From contig NZ_JAPENW010000001.1 in NCBI RefSeq assembly GCF_026341855.1, forward strand, positions 2,480,001 through 2,544,000: 64,000 nucleotides of DNA. Reading direction: 5' to 3'. Shown one piece after another: positions 51,461-60,793 of the stretch. The notes beneath the pieces were generated by a model. That model was not told the origin of the DNA, searched no databases, and saw nothing but the letters and a program-made list of their open reading frames with translations. This DNA is from Streptomyces sp. NBC_00568 (GTDB taxonomy: Bacteria > Actinomycetota > Actinomycetes > Streptomycetales > Streptomycetaceae). Position 1 is the stretch's first letter; each line of letters starts with the position of its first letter. The position numbers and the translations under genes are program-made.

Positions 51461-53587
51461 TTACAGCCCGGGGACGAGGGAGATGAGCAGGTCGATGACC
51501 TTGATGCCGATGAAGGGCGCGACCAGACCGCCGAGACCGTAGATCCCGAGATTGCGTCGCAGCAGCCTGTCGGCGCTGACCGGGCGGTACCGCACACCCC
51601 GCAGGGCGAGCGGCACCAGCGCGATGATGATCAGCGCGTTGAAGATGACCGCGGAGAGGATCGCGGAGTCGGGCGAGGACAGGTGCATGACGTTGAGCTT
51701 GTCCAGGCCCGGGTAGACCGCCGCGAACAGCGCCGGGATGATCGCGAAGTACTTGGCGACGTCGTTGGCGATGGAGAACGTCGTCAACGCGCCCCGGGTA
51801 ATCAGCAGTTGCTTGCCGATCTCGACGATCTCGATGAGCTTGGTCGGGTTCGAGTCGAGGTCGACCATGTTCCCGGCCTCCTTGGCGGCCGAGGTGCCGG
51901 TGTTCATGGCGACACCCACGTCGGCCTGGGCGAGCGCGGGGGCGTCGTTGGTGCCGTCGCCGGTCATCGCGACGAGCTTGCCGCCCGCCTGCTCCCGCTT
52001 GATGAGCGCCATCTTGTCCTCGGGAGTCGCCTCCGCGAGGAAGTCGTCGACGCCCGCCTCCTCGGCGATCGCCTTGGCGGTCAGCGGGTTGTCGCCCGTG
52101 ATCATGACGGTCCTGATGCCCATGCGGCGCAGCTCGTCGAACCGCTCGCGCATGCCGTCCTTGACGACGTCCTTGAGGTGGATGACGCCCAGGATCCGGG
52201 CCCCGCGCGGGTCCTCGACGGCCACCAGCAGCGGGGTGCCGCCCGCCTCGGCGATCCGGTCGGCCAGGGTGTCGGCGTCCGGGGAGACCGTGCCGCCCCG
52301 CTCCTTCACCCAGGCGATGACCGAACCGGCCGCGCCCTTGCGGATCTTCCTGCCGCCGACGTCCACCCCCGACATCCGGGTCTGGGCGGTGAAGGCGATC
52401 CACTCGGCGCCCGCCAGCTCACCCTGGTGCCGTTCGCGCAGCCCGTACCGCTCCTTCGCCAGGACGACGATCGAGCGCCCCTCCGGCGTCTCGTCGGCCA
52501 GCGAGGACAGCTGGGCCGCGTCCGCGACCTCGGCCTCGGTCGCCCCCGTCACCGGGACGAACTCCGACGCCTGCCGGTTGCCCAGCGTGATGGTGCCGGT
52601 CTTGTCGAGCAGCAGGGTGGAGACGTCACCGGCGGCCTCGACCGCGCGGCCCGACATCGCGAGGACGTTCCGCTGCACCAGACGGTCCATGCCCGCGATG
52701 CCGATCGCGGAGAGCAGGGCGCCGATGGTGGTCGGGATCAGGCAGACCAGCAGGGCCACCAGCACGACCATCGTGAGGTGGGTGCCCGCGTAGTCCGCGA
52801 ACGGCGGCAGGGTGGCCACGGCGAGCAGGAAGACGATGGTCAGGGACGCGAGAAGGATGTTCAGCGCGATCTCGTTGGGCGTCTTCTGCCGGGCCGCGCC
52901 CTCGACCAGGGCGATCATCCGGTCGATGAAGGTCTCGCCGGGCTTCGTCGTGATCTTGACGACGATACGGTCGGAGAGGACCTTCGTGCCGCCGGTGACG
53001 GCCGAGCGGTCTCCGCCGGACTCACGGATGACCGGGGCCGATTCCCCGGTGATGGCCGACTCGTCGACGCTCGCGACACCCTCGACGACATCACCGTCGC
53101 CGGGGACGATGTCGCCCGCCTCGCAGACGACCAGGTCACCGATCTTCAGCTCGGTGCCGGGCACCTGCTCCTCACGGCCACCCACCAGACGTCGGGCCAC
53201 CGTGTCGGTCTTGGCCCTGCGCAGGGTGTCCGCCTGCGCCTTGCCGCGCCCCTCGGCCACCGCCTCCGCCAGGTTGGCGAAGACGACGGTGAGCCACAGC
53301 CAGGCGCTGATCGCCCAGCCGAACCAGTCGCCCGGGTCCTTGAAGGAGAAGACCGTCGTCAGGACGGAGCCGACGAGGACCACGAACATCACGGGCGACT
53401 TGACCATCACCCGCGGGTCGAGCTTGCGGAAGGCGTCCGGCAGCGACCTGAGAAGCTGCTTGGGGTCGAACAGACCCGCGCCGACCTTTCCTTCGTCCTT
53501 GTGGCCGGTCGGCACATCGCTGTGCGGCGCCCGGGTCGGGGTGGCTGTGGACATCGAGTCCTCTTGGTTCTCTGTACGGGTGGTCAT
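51461..53587 (-). CDS. kdpB: Potassium-transporting P-type ATPase subunit B
   Basis: 708-aa P-type ATPase that powers high-affinity potassium uptake. Asp328 in [13 protein letters not shown] is phosphorylated; TGES (180-183), [16 protein letters not shown] and [20 protein letters not shown] are all intact. Ser183 corresponds to the serine whose phosphorylation inhibits the E. coli complex. ATG 53587 overlaps the kdpA stop (ATGA); an in-frame ATG at 53554 after AGAGGACTCG is an alternative. The N-terminal ~45 residues form an extension over the E. coli protein. Confidence 0.97.
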   Translation of the reverse strand: MTTRTENQEDSMSTATPTRAPHSDVPTGHKDEGKVGAGLFDPKQLLRSLPDAFRKLDPRVMVKSPVMFVVLVGSVLTTVFSFKDPGDWFGWAISAWLWLTVVFANLAEAVAEGRGKAQADTLRRAKTDTVARRLVGGREEQVPGTELKIGDLVVCEAGDIVPGDGDVVEGVASVDESAITGESAPVIRESGGDRSAVTGGTKVLSDRIVVKITTKPGETFIDRMIALVEGAARQKTPNEIALNILLASLTIVFLLAVATLPPFADYAGTHLTMVVLVALLVCLIPTTIGALLSAIGIAGMDRLVQRNVLAMSGRAVEAAGDVSTLLLDKTGTITLGNRQASEFVPVTGATEAEVADAAQLSSLADETPEGRSIVVLAKERYGLRERHQGELAGAEWIAFTAQTRMSGVDVGGRKIRKGAAGSVIAWVKERGGTVSPDADTLADRIAEAGGTPLLVAVEDPRGARILGVIHLKDVVKDGMRERFDELRRMGIRTVMITGDNPLTAKAIAEEAGVDDFLAEATPEDKMALIKREQAGGKLVAMTGDGTNDAPALAQADVGVAMNTGTSAAKEAGNMVDLDSNPTKLIEIVEIGKQLLITRGALTTFSIANDVAKYFAIIPALFAAVYPGLDKLNVMHLSSPDSAILSAVIFNALIIIALVPLALRGVRYRPVSADRLLRRNLGIYGLGGLVAPFIGIKVIDLLISLVPGL

Positions 53588-55248
53588 GACGCCAGACCCT
53601 CGGCCAGCGGGCCCAGTGCGAGGGCCGGGAAGTAGGTCAGGCCGGTGATGATCAGGATCGCTCCGACCAACAGGCCTGTGAACAGCGGCTTCTCGGTACG
53701 CAGCGTGCCCGCGGTCTCCGGCACCGGCTTCTGCTCGGCGAGCGAACCGGCCAGCGCGAGGACGAACACCATCGGGACGAAACGGCCGAGCAGCATGGCC
53801 AGCCCGATCGTGCTGTTGAACCACTGCGTGTCGGCGTTCAGACCGGCGAAGGCCGAGCCGTTGTTGTTGGCGCCCGAGGTGTAGGCGTACAGGATCTCGG
53901 AGAAGCCGTGCGCGCCGGAGTTGGTCATCGAGTGGCCCGGGGTGGGCAGTGCCATCGCGGCGGCGGTGAAGACGAGCACCAGCGCCGGGGTGATCAGGAT
54001 GTAGCAGGCCGCGAACTTGATCTCGCGGGTGCCGATCTTCTTGCCCAGGTACTCCGGGGTGCGGCCGACCATCAGACCGGCGACGAACACCGCGATGATC
54101 GCCATGATCAGCATGCCGTAGAGACCGGATCCGGTACCACCGGGCGCGATCTCGCCGAGCTGCATGCCCAGCATCGTGATGCCGCCGCCCAGACCGGTGA
54201 AGGAGGAGTGGAACGAGTCCACCGCGCCGGTCGAGGTCAGCGTGGTCGCCACCGCGAAGATCGACGAGCCGCCGACGCCGAAGCGCGTCTCCTTGCCCTC
54301 CATCGCCCCGCCAGCAATATCGAAGGCCGGGCCGTGGTGGTGGAACTCGGTCCACATCATCAGCGCGGTGAAGCCGATCCAGATGGTGACCATCGTCGCG
54401 AGGATCGCGTAGCCCTGCTTGAGGCTGCCGACCATCCGGCCGAAGGTCCGGGTCAGCGCGAAGGGGACGAGAAGGATCAGGAAGATCTCGAAGAGGTTGG
54501 TGAACGGGGTCGGGTTCTCGAAGGGGTGGGCACTGTTGGCGTTGAAGTAGCCGCCGCCGTTGGTGCCGAGCTCCTTGATGGCCTCCTGCGAGGCCACGGC
54601 CCCGCCGTTCCACTGCTGCGAGCCGCCGAAGAACTGGCCCACCGCGTGGATGCCGGAGAAGTTCTGGATGGCGCCGCACGCCACCAGGACGACCGCGGCG
54701 ACGACGGACAGCGGAAGCAGGATGCGCACCACACCGCGCACCAGGTCCGCCCAGAAGTTGCCGAGTTCGCCGGTGCGTGACCGCGCGAAGCCGCGCACGA
54801 GCGCCACGGCGACCGCGATGCCGACGGCCGCGGAGACAAAGTTCTGCACGGCCAGACCGGCGGTCTGCACGACGTGGCCCATGGCCTGCTCGCCGTAGTA
54901 CGACTGCCAGTTGGTGTTCGTCACGAACGACGCGGCGGTGTTGAACGCCTGGTCCGGGTCGATGGACCGGAAGCCGAGCGACCCGGGCAGGTGACCCTGG
55001 ACGCGCTGGAGGACGTAGAGGAAGAGAACGCTGACGGCGGAGAAGGCGAGGACACCGCGCAGATAGGCGGGCCAGCGCATCTCCGTGTTCGGGTCGGCGC
55101 CGATGCCCTTGTAGATCCACTTCTCGACGCGCAGGTGCTTGTCGGAGGAGTAGACCCGGGCCATGTGGTCGCCGAGGGGACGGTAGGCGAGTGCCAGTGC
55201 CGCCATGAGGGCCAGCAGCTGGAGTACGCCGGCGAGGACGGGGCTCAT
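53584..55248 (-). CDS. kdpA: Potassium-transporting ATPase subunit A
   Basis: 554-aa channel-like subunit of KdpFABC with about ten helices and four pore loops. Filter-type segments are visible: [52 protein letters not shown] and [13 protein letters not shown]. Length matches the E. coli subunit. ATG 55248 is preceded by GGAGAGG, which lies within the end of kdpF, so the two are coupled. The stop overlaps kdpB. Function: potassium selectivity and translocation. Confidence 0.97.
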   Translation of the reverse strand: MSPVLAGVLQLLALMAALALAYRPLGDHMARVYSSDKHLRVEKWIYKGIGADPNTEMRWPAYLRGVLAFSAVSVLFLYVLQRVQGHLPGSLGFRSIDPDQAFNTAASFVTNTNWQSYYGEQAMGHVVQTAGLAVQNFVSAAVGIAVAVALVRGFARSRTGELGNFWADLVRGVVRILLPLSVVAAVVLVACGAIQNFSGIHAVGQFFGGSQQWNGGAVASQEAIKELGTNGGGYFNANSAHPFENPTPFTNLFEIFLILLVPFALTRTFGRMVGSLKQGYAILATMVTIWIGFTALMMWTEFHHHGPAFDIAGGAMEGKETRFGVGGSSIFAVATTLTSTGAVDSFHSSFTGLGGGITMLGMQLGEIAPGGTGSGLYGMLIMAIIAVFVAGLMVGRTPEYLGKKIGTREIKFAACYILITPALVLVFTAAAMALPTPGHSMTNSGAHGFSEILYAYTSGANNNGSAFAGLNADTQWFNSTIGLAMLLGRFVPMVFVLALAGSLAEQKPVPETAGTLRTEKPLFTGLLVGAILIITGLTYFPALALGPLAEGLAS

Positions 55249-55256
55249 ATCAGCGC

Positions 55257-55346
55257 TCAGAACCTCTCCGGGAAGACGAGGGCGAGGACGAGATAGCCCA
55301 GCAGGGCGACGGCCACGACCAGGCCGACGATGTTCTCGGCGGTCAC
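55257..55346 (-). CDS. kdpF: Small subunit KdpF (29 aa)
   Basis: 29-aa single-helix peptide, GTG start at 55346, stop at 55257-55259: [20 protein letters not shown] then LALVFPERF. This matches KdpF (about 29 residues; one helix; ends in basic/acidic residues) that stabilises the Kdp complex. Its GTG overlaps the stop of the 27-aa ORF upstream (GTGA), and it ends 8 bp before kdpA. Short enough to be missed by automatic gene callers. Confidence 0.9.
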   Translation of the reverse strand: MTAENIVGLVVAVALLGYLVLALVFPERF

Positions 55347-55426
55347 AGCTTCGTCACCCCCTTGGCGACGAGGGCCACCAGCGCGAACACCGCGATCGTG
55401 GTGACGACGAAGGCCACGTCGGCCAT
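55343..55426 (-). CDS. 27-aa single-helix membrane peptide upstream of kdpF
   Basis: ATG 55426, stop 55343-55345. The peptide is [20 protein letters not shown] followed by AKGVTKL: one membrane helix with a basic end. AGGAGCTCACG just upstream is a strong ribosome site, and the stop overlaps the kdpF GTG, so the peptide is coupled to the kdp operon. It resembles KdpF in size and build, so it may be a second small Kdp subunit or a regulator of the complex. I know of no named family. Confidence 0.8.
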   Translation of the reverse strand: MADVAFVVTTIAVFALVALVAKGVTKL

Positions 55427-55462
55427 CGTGAGCTCCTAGAAGAGGTGCGAATCGAACGGACG

Positions 55463-55484
55463 CTTAGAGGAGAACTCCTCTAAG
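55463..55484. promoter_or_regulatory. Perfect 10-bp-arm palindrome upstream of kdp
   Basis: CTTAGAGGAG (55463-55472), AA, CTCCTCTAAG (55475-55484). It lies 37-58 bp upstream of the start of the 27-aa ORF in the divergent control region. The short 2-nt centre makes it more likely an operator than a terminator. Confidence 0.7.
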
Positions 55485-55502
55485 GCCGGGATCCGGCCAC
55501 CG

Positions 55503-55551
55503 TTGACGCCTCCCATACGGGGTGCTGCACGCCTTTGACGCATCCCTTACG
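55503..55551. promoter_or_regulatory. Two direct repeats TTGACGC-type between kdp and KimA-like gene
   Basis: TTGACGCCTCCCATACG (55503-55519) and TTGACGCATCCCTTACG (55535-55551) match at 15 of 17 positions and start 32 bp apart, about three helical turns. Related TTAACGC/TTGACGC repeats occur upstream of the transporter at 57946. Candidate binding sites for an OmpR-type response regulator. Confidence 0.6.
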
Positions 55552-55652
55552 AGTCACCGCGGAACCCCTGGCCGAAGGCCCCCGGAAGGTGTCGGGACCG
55601 GACCGAGTGTCGGGGATCCCCGCACCCCCGTCCCCGGGCTTACCCTCCGCCC

Positions 55653-57677
55653 GTGTTCAACGTGACGGGGATCCTGAAGCGGCTGGTCATCGGCCGGGCG
55701 ATGCGCAGCGAGGAACTGCGCGAGACGCTGCTGCCGAAACGGCTGGCCCTGCCGATCTTCGCCTCCGACCCTCTGTCGTCCGTGGCGTACGCGACGCAGG
55801 AGATCCTGCTCGTGCTCACCCTCGGCGGACTGGCGTATCTGCACTTCACGCCATGGATCGCGGGCGCGGTGGTGGCTCTGATGACGGTTGTCGTGCTGTC
55901 GTACCGGCAGGTGGTGGACGCCTATCCGAGCGGCGGCGGCTCCTTCGAGGTGGCCTCGACGAACCTGGGCCCCTCGGCGGGACTGGTCGTCGCCGCCTCG
56001 CTCCTGGTCGACTACGTGATGACGGTCGCCGTCTCGGTCGCCTCCGGCGTCGACAACATCATCTCGGCACTCCCCGGACTCGCCCACCAGCGCGTCCCGA
56101 TGGCACTCGTCTTCGTCGCCCTGCTCGCGGCCGTCAACCTGCGCGGGATGCGCGAGTCGGGGCGGGCCTTCGCCGCACCGACCTATCTGTTCATCGGCGG
56201 CGTGCTGATCATGGTGATCACCGGACTGATCCGGTACGCCCTCGGGGACCCGCCGGTCGCCGAGAGCGCCGCCTACGGTGTCACGCCGGACCCCGCCGAC
56301 GCGCACCTGACGGGCCTGGCCCTGCTGATGCTGGTGCTGCGCGCGTTCTCCTCCGGCTGTACGGCGCTGACCGGTGTGGAGGCGATCTCCAACGGCGTGC
56401 CGGCGTTCCGCAAGCCCAAGTCGCGCAACGCGGCCACCACGCTCGCGGCGATGGGCGGCCTCGCGATCGCGATGTTCGTCGGCGTCACCACGCTGGCGCT
56501 GGTCTCGAAGGTGCACATCACGGACGACTCGTGCCGGCTGACGGGACTGGACGGCGACTGCGCCTCCTACACCCAGCGCACGGTCATCGCGCAGATCGCG
56601 GCGGCGGTGTTCGGCGGGGAACACAGCTTCGGCTTCTACTTCATCCAGGCGGTGACGGCCCTCGTGCTGATCCTCGCCGCGAACACCGCCTTCAACGGCT
56701 TCCCGCTGCTGTCCTCGATCCTCGCCCAACACCGCTATCTGCCACGCCAGTTGCACAACCGGGGCGACCGACTGGCGTTCTCCAACGGCATCGTGGCCCT
56801 CGCGATCGTCGCGGGCCTGCTGCTGTGGGGCTACCGGGCGAACGTGACCAGCCTCATCCACCTGTACATCCTCGGCGTGTTCACCTCCTTCACGCTCTCC
56901 CAGCTCGGCATGGTGCGGCACTGGAACCGTGAGCTGCGCGGCACTCCCGACGCGGCCACGCGGCGCCGTCACCACACGGCGCGGGTGATCAACGCGGTGG
57001 GCGCGGTCGTCACCGGACTGGTCCTCCTCGTCGTCCTGTCCACCAAGTTCACCGAGGGCGCGTGGCTGGCCGTCCTCGCGGCGGCCGTGCTGTGGCTGAC
57101 GATGCGCGCGATCAGGCGCCACTACGACGCCACGGCGGCGGAGCTGGCGGTGACCGACCCTCGCGCCGAACTCGTACCGCCCAGCCGGGTGCTCGCGATC
57201 GTGCTCGTGTCCACACTCCACAAGCCGACGCTGCGGGCTCTCGCCTACGCGCATGCCATCCACGCCGACGGGCTGGAGGCGCTGACGGTCTCCGTCGACC
57301 CGGACGCGACGGCCGAACTGCGCAGGCGCTGGGAGGAGTACGGCATCGACGTACCGCTGAAGATCGTCGACTCCCCCTACCGCGAGATCACCAGGCCGGT
57401 CGTCGCGTATGTCCGCGCGGTGCGCCGCGACAGCCCGCGCGACATCGTCGCCGTCTTCGTCCCCGAGTACGTCGTCGGCCACTGGTGGGAGAACCTCCTC
57501 CACAACCAGTCCGCCCTGTGGCTCAAGAGTCGGCTGCTCTTCACCCCGGGCGTGATGGTGACGAGCGTGCCCTGGCAGCTCACCTCCTCGGCCCACGGCG
57601 ACCGGCCGGCGGCCCGGGCACCGGGTTCCGTCCGCCGAGGGGAGCCGCAGGCCCCTCCGCAGGCGAGGCGCCGTTAG
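55653..57677 (+). CDS. APC-superfamily permease, KimA-like potassium transporter candidate
   Basis: 674-aa membrane protein, GTG 55653. About twelve helices (residues 25-470), the first region LALPIFASDPLSSVAYATQEI matching the KimA/YdaO branch of the APC superfamily, whose B. subtilis member imports potassium with protons. A cytoplasmic C-terminal domain of about 150 residues (SRVLAIVLVSTLHKPTLRAL onward) is like the KimA regulatory domain. It diverges from kdp across 226 bp with operator-like repeats, supporting a potassium role. An amino acid substrate is the alternative. The Arg/Ala/Pro tail is probably disordered. Confidence 0.85.
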   Translation: MFNVTGILKRLVIGRAMRSEELRETLLPKRLALPIFASDPLSSVAYATQEILLVLTLGGLAYLHFTPWIAGAVVALMTVVVLSYRQVVDAYPSGGGSFEVASTNLGPSAGLVVAASLLVDYVMTVAVSVASGVDNIISALPGLAHQRVPMALVFVALLAAVNLRGMRESGRAFAAPTYLFIGGVLIMVITGLIRYALGDPPVAESAAYGVTPDPADAHLTGLALLMLVLRAFSSGCTALTGVEAISNGVPAFRKPKSRNAATTLAAMGGLAIAMFVGVTTLALVSKVHITDDSCRLTGLDGDCASYTQRTVIAQIAAAVFGGEHSFGFYFIQAVTALVLILAANTAFNGFPLLSSILAQHRYLPRQLHNRGDRLAFSNGIVALAIVAGLLLWGYRANVTSLIHLYILGVFTSFTLSQLGMVRHWNRELRGTPDAATRRRHHTARVINAVGAVVTGLVLLVVLSTKFTEGAWLAVLAAAVLWLTMRAIRRHYDATAAELAVTDPRAELVPPSRVLAIVLVSTLHKPTLRALAYAHAIHADGLEALTVSVDPDATAELRRRWEEYGIDVPLKIVDSPYREITRPVVAYVRAVRRDSPRDIVAVFVPEYVVGHWWENLLHNQSALWLKSRLLFTPGVMVTSVPWQLTSSAHGDRPAARAPGSVRRGEPQAPPQARRR

Positions 57678-57816
57678 CCGGGGCGCTGCCGTCCGGCACC
57701 CGGCCCGGGCGGTCGCGGCGCTCCCCGGACCCGGCGGAGGAGGCGTGGAGGCCGGCACCTGCGGCGGCACCGGCGGTTCCCCCCTTGGCGCCCCCGTGAT
57801 GCGCGACCAGCCGGTC

Positions 57817-57852
57817 TTAACGCAAGCTTGACGCGTAGGGCCCCCTGGACGC
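57817..57852 (+). promoter_or_regulatory. TTGACGC-type repeats upstream of second APC transporter
   Basis: TTAACGC (57817-57823) and TTGACGC (57828-57834) start exactly 11 bp apart, the spacing of OmpR/PhoB-family tandem sites; TGGACGC follows at 57846-57852. The wider context GACGCGTAGGGCCC/GACGCGTGGGCCC is also repeated. The rest of the 268-bp gap shows nothing clear. Confidence 0.5.
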
Positions 57853-57945
57853 GTGGGCCCATGGATCACTCTCTGCATACGCTGATGGCGCCGTCTCCTC
57901 GATGGCCGGAACCGATCGAAGAGACGTACGTCAGGAGAGTCACCG

Positions 57946-59904
57946 ATGGCCAGCACCGAGCCCGCCCCACCGAGCCGCTTGCGGGCGTGGATGCTGGAAG
58001 GCCTGTCCGACATGGGCAAGGGCAAGGGCCGCCAGGTGCCCCGGCCGGCTGAAACCGCGCCCGTGCACAAGGGGCAGCGCTGGTGGCGGGTCATGTGCCT
58101 GACCGGCGTCGACTACTTCTCCACCCTCGGCTACCAGCCGGGCATCGCCGCCCTCGCGGCCGGACTGCTGTCCCCCGTGGCGACCATCGTGCTCGTCATC
58201 GTCACCCTGGCGGGCGCGCTGCCCGTCTACCGCCGGGTGGCCGAGGAGAGCCCGCACGGTGAGGGCTCCATCGCGATGCTGGAACGGCTGCTGTCCTTCT
58301 GGAAGGGCAAGCTGTTCGTCCTCACCCTGCTGGGCTTCGCCGCCACCGACTTCCTGATCACCATCACCCTCTCGGCGGCCGACGCCTCCACCCACCTGGT
58401 GGAGAACCCCCATCTGAACAGCGCGCTGCACGACAAGCAGATGGTGATCACCCTGTTCCTCGTGGCCCTGCTGGGCGCCGTCTTCCTCAAGGGCTTCCTG
58501 GAGGCGATCGGCGTCGCGGTGGTGCTGGTGGGCATCTATCTCGCGCTCAACGTCGTGGTGGCGGCGTCGGGAATCTGGCAGGTGATCACCCACGAGTACG
58601 TCGTCACCGACTGGACCACCGCCCTGACCGCCGAACACGGGAACGTCTTCGCGATGATCGGGGTGTCCCTGCTGGTCTTCCCGAAACTCGCGCTCGGTCT
58701 GTCCGGCTTCGAGACCGGCGTGGCGGTCATGCCGCACGTGGAGGGCGACCCGGGCGACACCGAGCAGAAGCCGGCCGGACGTATCCGCGGCGCGAAGAAG
58801 CTGCTGACGACCTCCGCCGTGATCATGAGCGTCTTCCTGATCGTGACCAGCTTCATCACCACCGTGCTGATCCCGGAGAAGGAGTTCGAGCCGGGCGGCC
58901 AGGCCAACGGCCGCGCGCTCGCCTATCTGGCGCACGAGTACTTGGGCAACGCCTTCGGCACGGTCTACGACGTCTCCACGATCGCCATCCTGTGGTTCGC
59001 CGGCGCCTCCGCCATGGCCGGGCTGCTCAACCTCATGCCGCGCTATCTCCCGCGCTACGGCATGGCCCCGCACTGGGCGCGCGCCGTCCGCCCCATGGTG
59101 ATCGTCTTCACCCTGGTCGCGTTCCTGGTCACCTGGATCTTCGACGCCGACGTCGACGCGCAGGGCGGCGCGTACGCCACCGGTGTCCTCGTCCTGATCA
59201 GCTCCGCCGCCATCGCCGTCACCATCGCCGCCCGCAAGGCCCGCCAGAAACACTGGGCCACCGCCTTCGCCGTCATCTCGGCGGTCTTCCTCTACACGAC
59301 CGTCGTGAACGTCATCGAACGCCCCGACGGCGTGAAGATCGGTGCCTGCTTCATCGCCGGCATCATCCTCGTCTCCCTGCTCTCCCGGCTCGCCCGCGCG
59401 TTCGAACTGCGCGTGACCAGCATGACCATGGACGGCATGGCCGAGCGGTTCGTACGGGACATCGCGAGCCGGCGGATCCGGTTCATCGCCAACGAGCCCG
59501 ACAAGCGCGACGTCGCCGAGTACCGCGAGAAGATCGAGCAGATCCGCGCCGACCACGACCTCCCGCCCCAGGAGGACTTCGTCTTCCTGGAGGTCACCGT
59601 GGGCGACCCCTCGGAGTTCGAGTCGGTCATGAACGTACGCGGCGAAGTGCTGCACGGCCGCTACCGCGTCCTCACCCTGGAGTCCTCCTCCATCCCCAAC
59701 GCGCTCGCCGCCCTGCTGCTGCACGTCCGCGACAGCACGGGCTGCATCCCGCACATCTACTTCGAATGGACCGAGGGCGACCCCTTCACCAACTTCCTGC
59801 GCTTCTTCCTCTTCGGCCAGGGCGAGGTCGCCCCGGTCACCCGGGAGGTCCTGCGCGAAGCCGAGCCCGACCGCGCACGGCGGCCACGGGTGCACGTCGG
59901 CTGA
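57946..59904 (+). CDS. APC-superfamily transporter with C-terminal cytoplasmic domain
   Basis: 652-aa membrane protein, ATG 57946 after AGGAGAG. About twelve helices begin after a basic lead ([25 protein letters not shown]; the [13 protein letters not shown] box marks a family of large actinobacterial APC permeases). A cytoplasmic domain follows from about residue 480 ([37 protein letters not shown]). The substrate is unknown; potassium or amino acids are both possible. Its promoter shares TTGACGC repeats with the kdp/KimA-like region, and the two-component genes follow downstream. Confidence 0.85.
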   Translation: MASTEPAPPSRLRAWMLEGLSDMGKGKGRQVPRPAETAPVHKGQRWWRVMCLTGVDYFSTLGYQPGIAALAAGLLSPVATIVLVIVTLAGALPVYRRVAEESPHGEGSIAMLERLLSFWKGKLFVLTLLGFAATDFLITITLSAADASTHLVENPHLNSALHDKQMVITLFLVALLGAVFLKGFLEAIGVAVVLVGIYLALNVVVAASGIWQVITHEYVVTDWTTALTAEHGNVFAMIGVSLLVFPKLALGLSGFETGVAVMPHVEGDPGDTEQKPAGRIRGAKKLLTTSAVIMSVFLIVTSFITTVLIPEKEFEPGGQANGRALAYLAHEYLGNAFGTVYDVSTIAILWFAGASAMAGLLNLMPRYLPRYGMAPHWARAVRPMVIVFTLVAFLVTWIFDADVDAQGGAYATGVLVLISSAAIAVTIAARKARQKHWATAFAVISAVFLYTTVVNVIERPDGVKIGACFIAGIILVSLLSRLARAFELRVTSMTMDGMAERFVRDIASRRIRFIANEPDKRDVAEYREKIEQIRADHDLPPQEDFVFLEVTVGDPSEFESVMNVRGEVLHGRYRVLTLESSSIPNALAALLLHVRDSTGCIPHIYFEWTEGDPFTNFLRFFLFGQGEVAPVTREVLREAEPDRARRPRVHVG

Positions 59905-60070
59905 CCCGGCCCGCGGCCCGGATCGGCCGGCCCCGCCCGGGCCCGTCCCCGTCCCCGCCCGGGCCTGTGCGGCGGCCGACACCCCGGGAGCGGGTGAGAG
60001 GCCGGTAATAAAGCCGGGCGCGGACCGCTCACCAGGTCGCGCGCCTCCGACGGCTTGGCAGACTGGTCGG

Positions 60071-60793
60071 GTGCCCCACCATGTGCTGCTCGCCGAGGAC
60101 GACCGCGCCATCCGCCATGCCCTGGAAAGGGCGCTCACGCTGGAGGGCTACGAGGTGACGGCCGTCGCCGACGGAGTGGAAGCACTGGCCCAGGCCCACC
60201 GCACCCCACCGGACGTCCTCGTCCTCGACGTCATGATGCCCGGCATCGACGGCCTCCAGGTGTGCCGCGTGCTGCGCGCCGAGGGCGACCGCACTCCGAT
60301 CCTGATGCTCACCGCGCTCGTCGAGACCGCGGACCGCATCGCCGGCCTGGACGCGGGCGCCGACGACTACGTGGTCAAGCCGTTCGACGTCGAGGAGGTC
60401 TTCGCCCGGCTGCGGGCGCTGCTCCGCCGCACCGGGAACGGCACCTTCGACGACGCCCCCGCACCGGCGCCGCGGGAGCCCCGGACCTCCGGCGCGCAGA
60501 TCTCCGCGGCCGGGCTGCGCATGGACGTCCAGGCACGCCGGGTCTGGCGCGGCCGGCGCGAGCTGGAACTGACCCGGACCGAGTTCGAACTCCTCGAACT
60601 CCTCGTCCGCAACGCGGGCATCGTCCTGGACCACTCCACCATCTACGACCGGATCTGGGGCTACGACTTCGGGCCCGGCTCCAAGAACCTCGCCGTGTAC
60701 GTGGGTTATCTGCGGCGCAAGCTCGACGAGCCGGGGGCACCGGCGCTGATCCACACCGTTCGGGGCGTGGGGTACGTCCTGAGGGAGGACTGA
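60071..60793 (+). CDS. OmpR-family response regulator
   Basis: 240-aa regulator. Receiver domain with acidic Asp10/Asp11, phospho-acceptor Asp53 (VLVLDVMMPGIDG), Thr in MLTALVET and Lys in YVVKPFD. C-terminal winged helix (LELTRTEFELLELLVRN; DRIWGYDFGPGSKNLAVYVG; LRRKLDEP; HTVRGVGYVLRED). Its layout is MprA-like. GTG 60071 is used; the ribosome site is weak. The histidine kinase gene begins at the base after its stop. It is a candidate to bind the TTGACGC repeats near the transporter genes. Confidence 0.94.
   Translation: MPHHVLLAEDDRAIRHALERALTLEGYEVTAVADGVEALAQAHRTPPDVLVLDVMMPGIDGLQVCRVLRAEGDRTPILMLTALVETADRIAGLDAGADDYVVKPFDVEEVFARLRALLRRTGNGTFDDAPAPAPREPRTSGAQISAAGLRMDVQARRVWRGRRELELTRTEFELLELLVRNAGIVLDHSTIYDRIWGYDFGPGSKNLAVYVGYLRRKLDEPGAPALIHTVRGVGYVLRED

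Noticed and set aside
55427..55652. A c-di-AMP (ydaO-type) riboswitch upstream of the kdp or KimA-like gene.
   Set aside because: I looked for its conserved motifs in the 226-bp gap and did not find them. The gap is better explained by operators.
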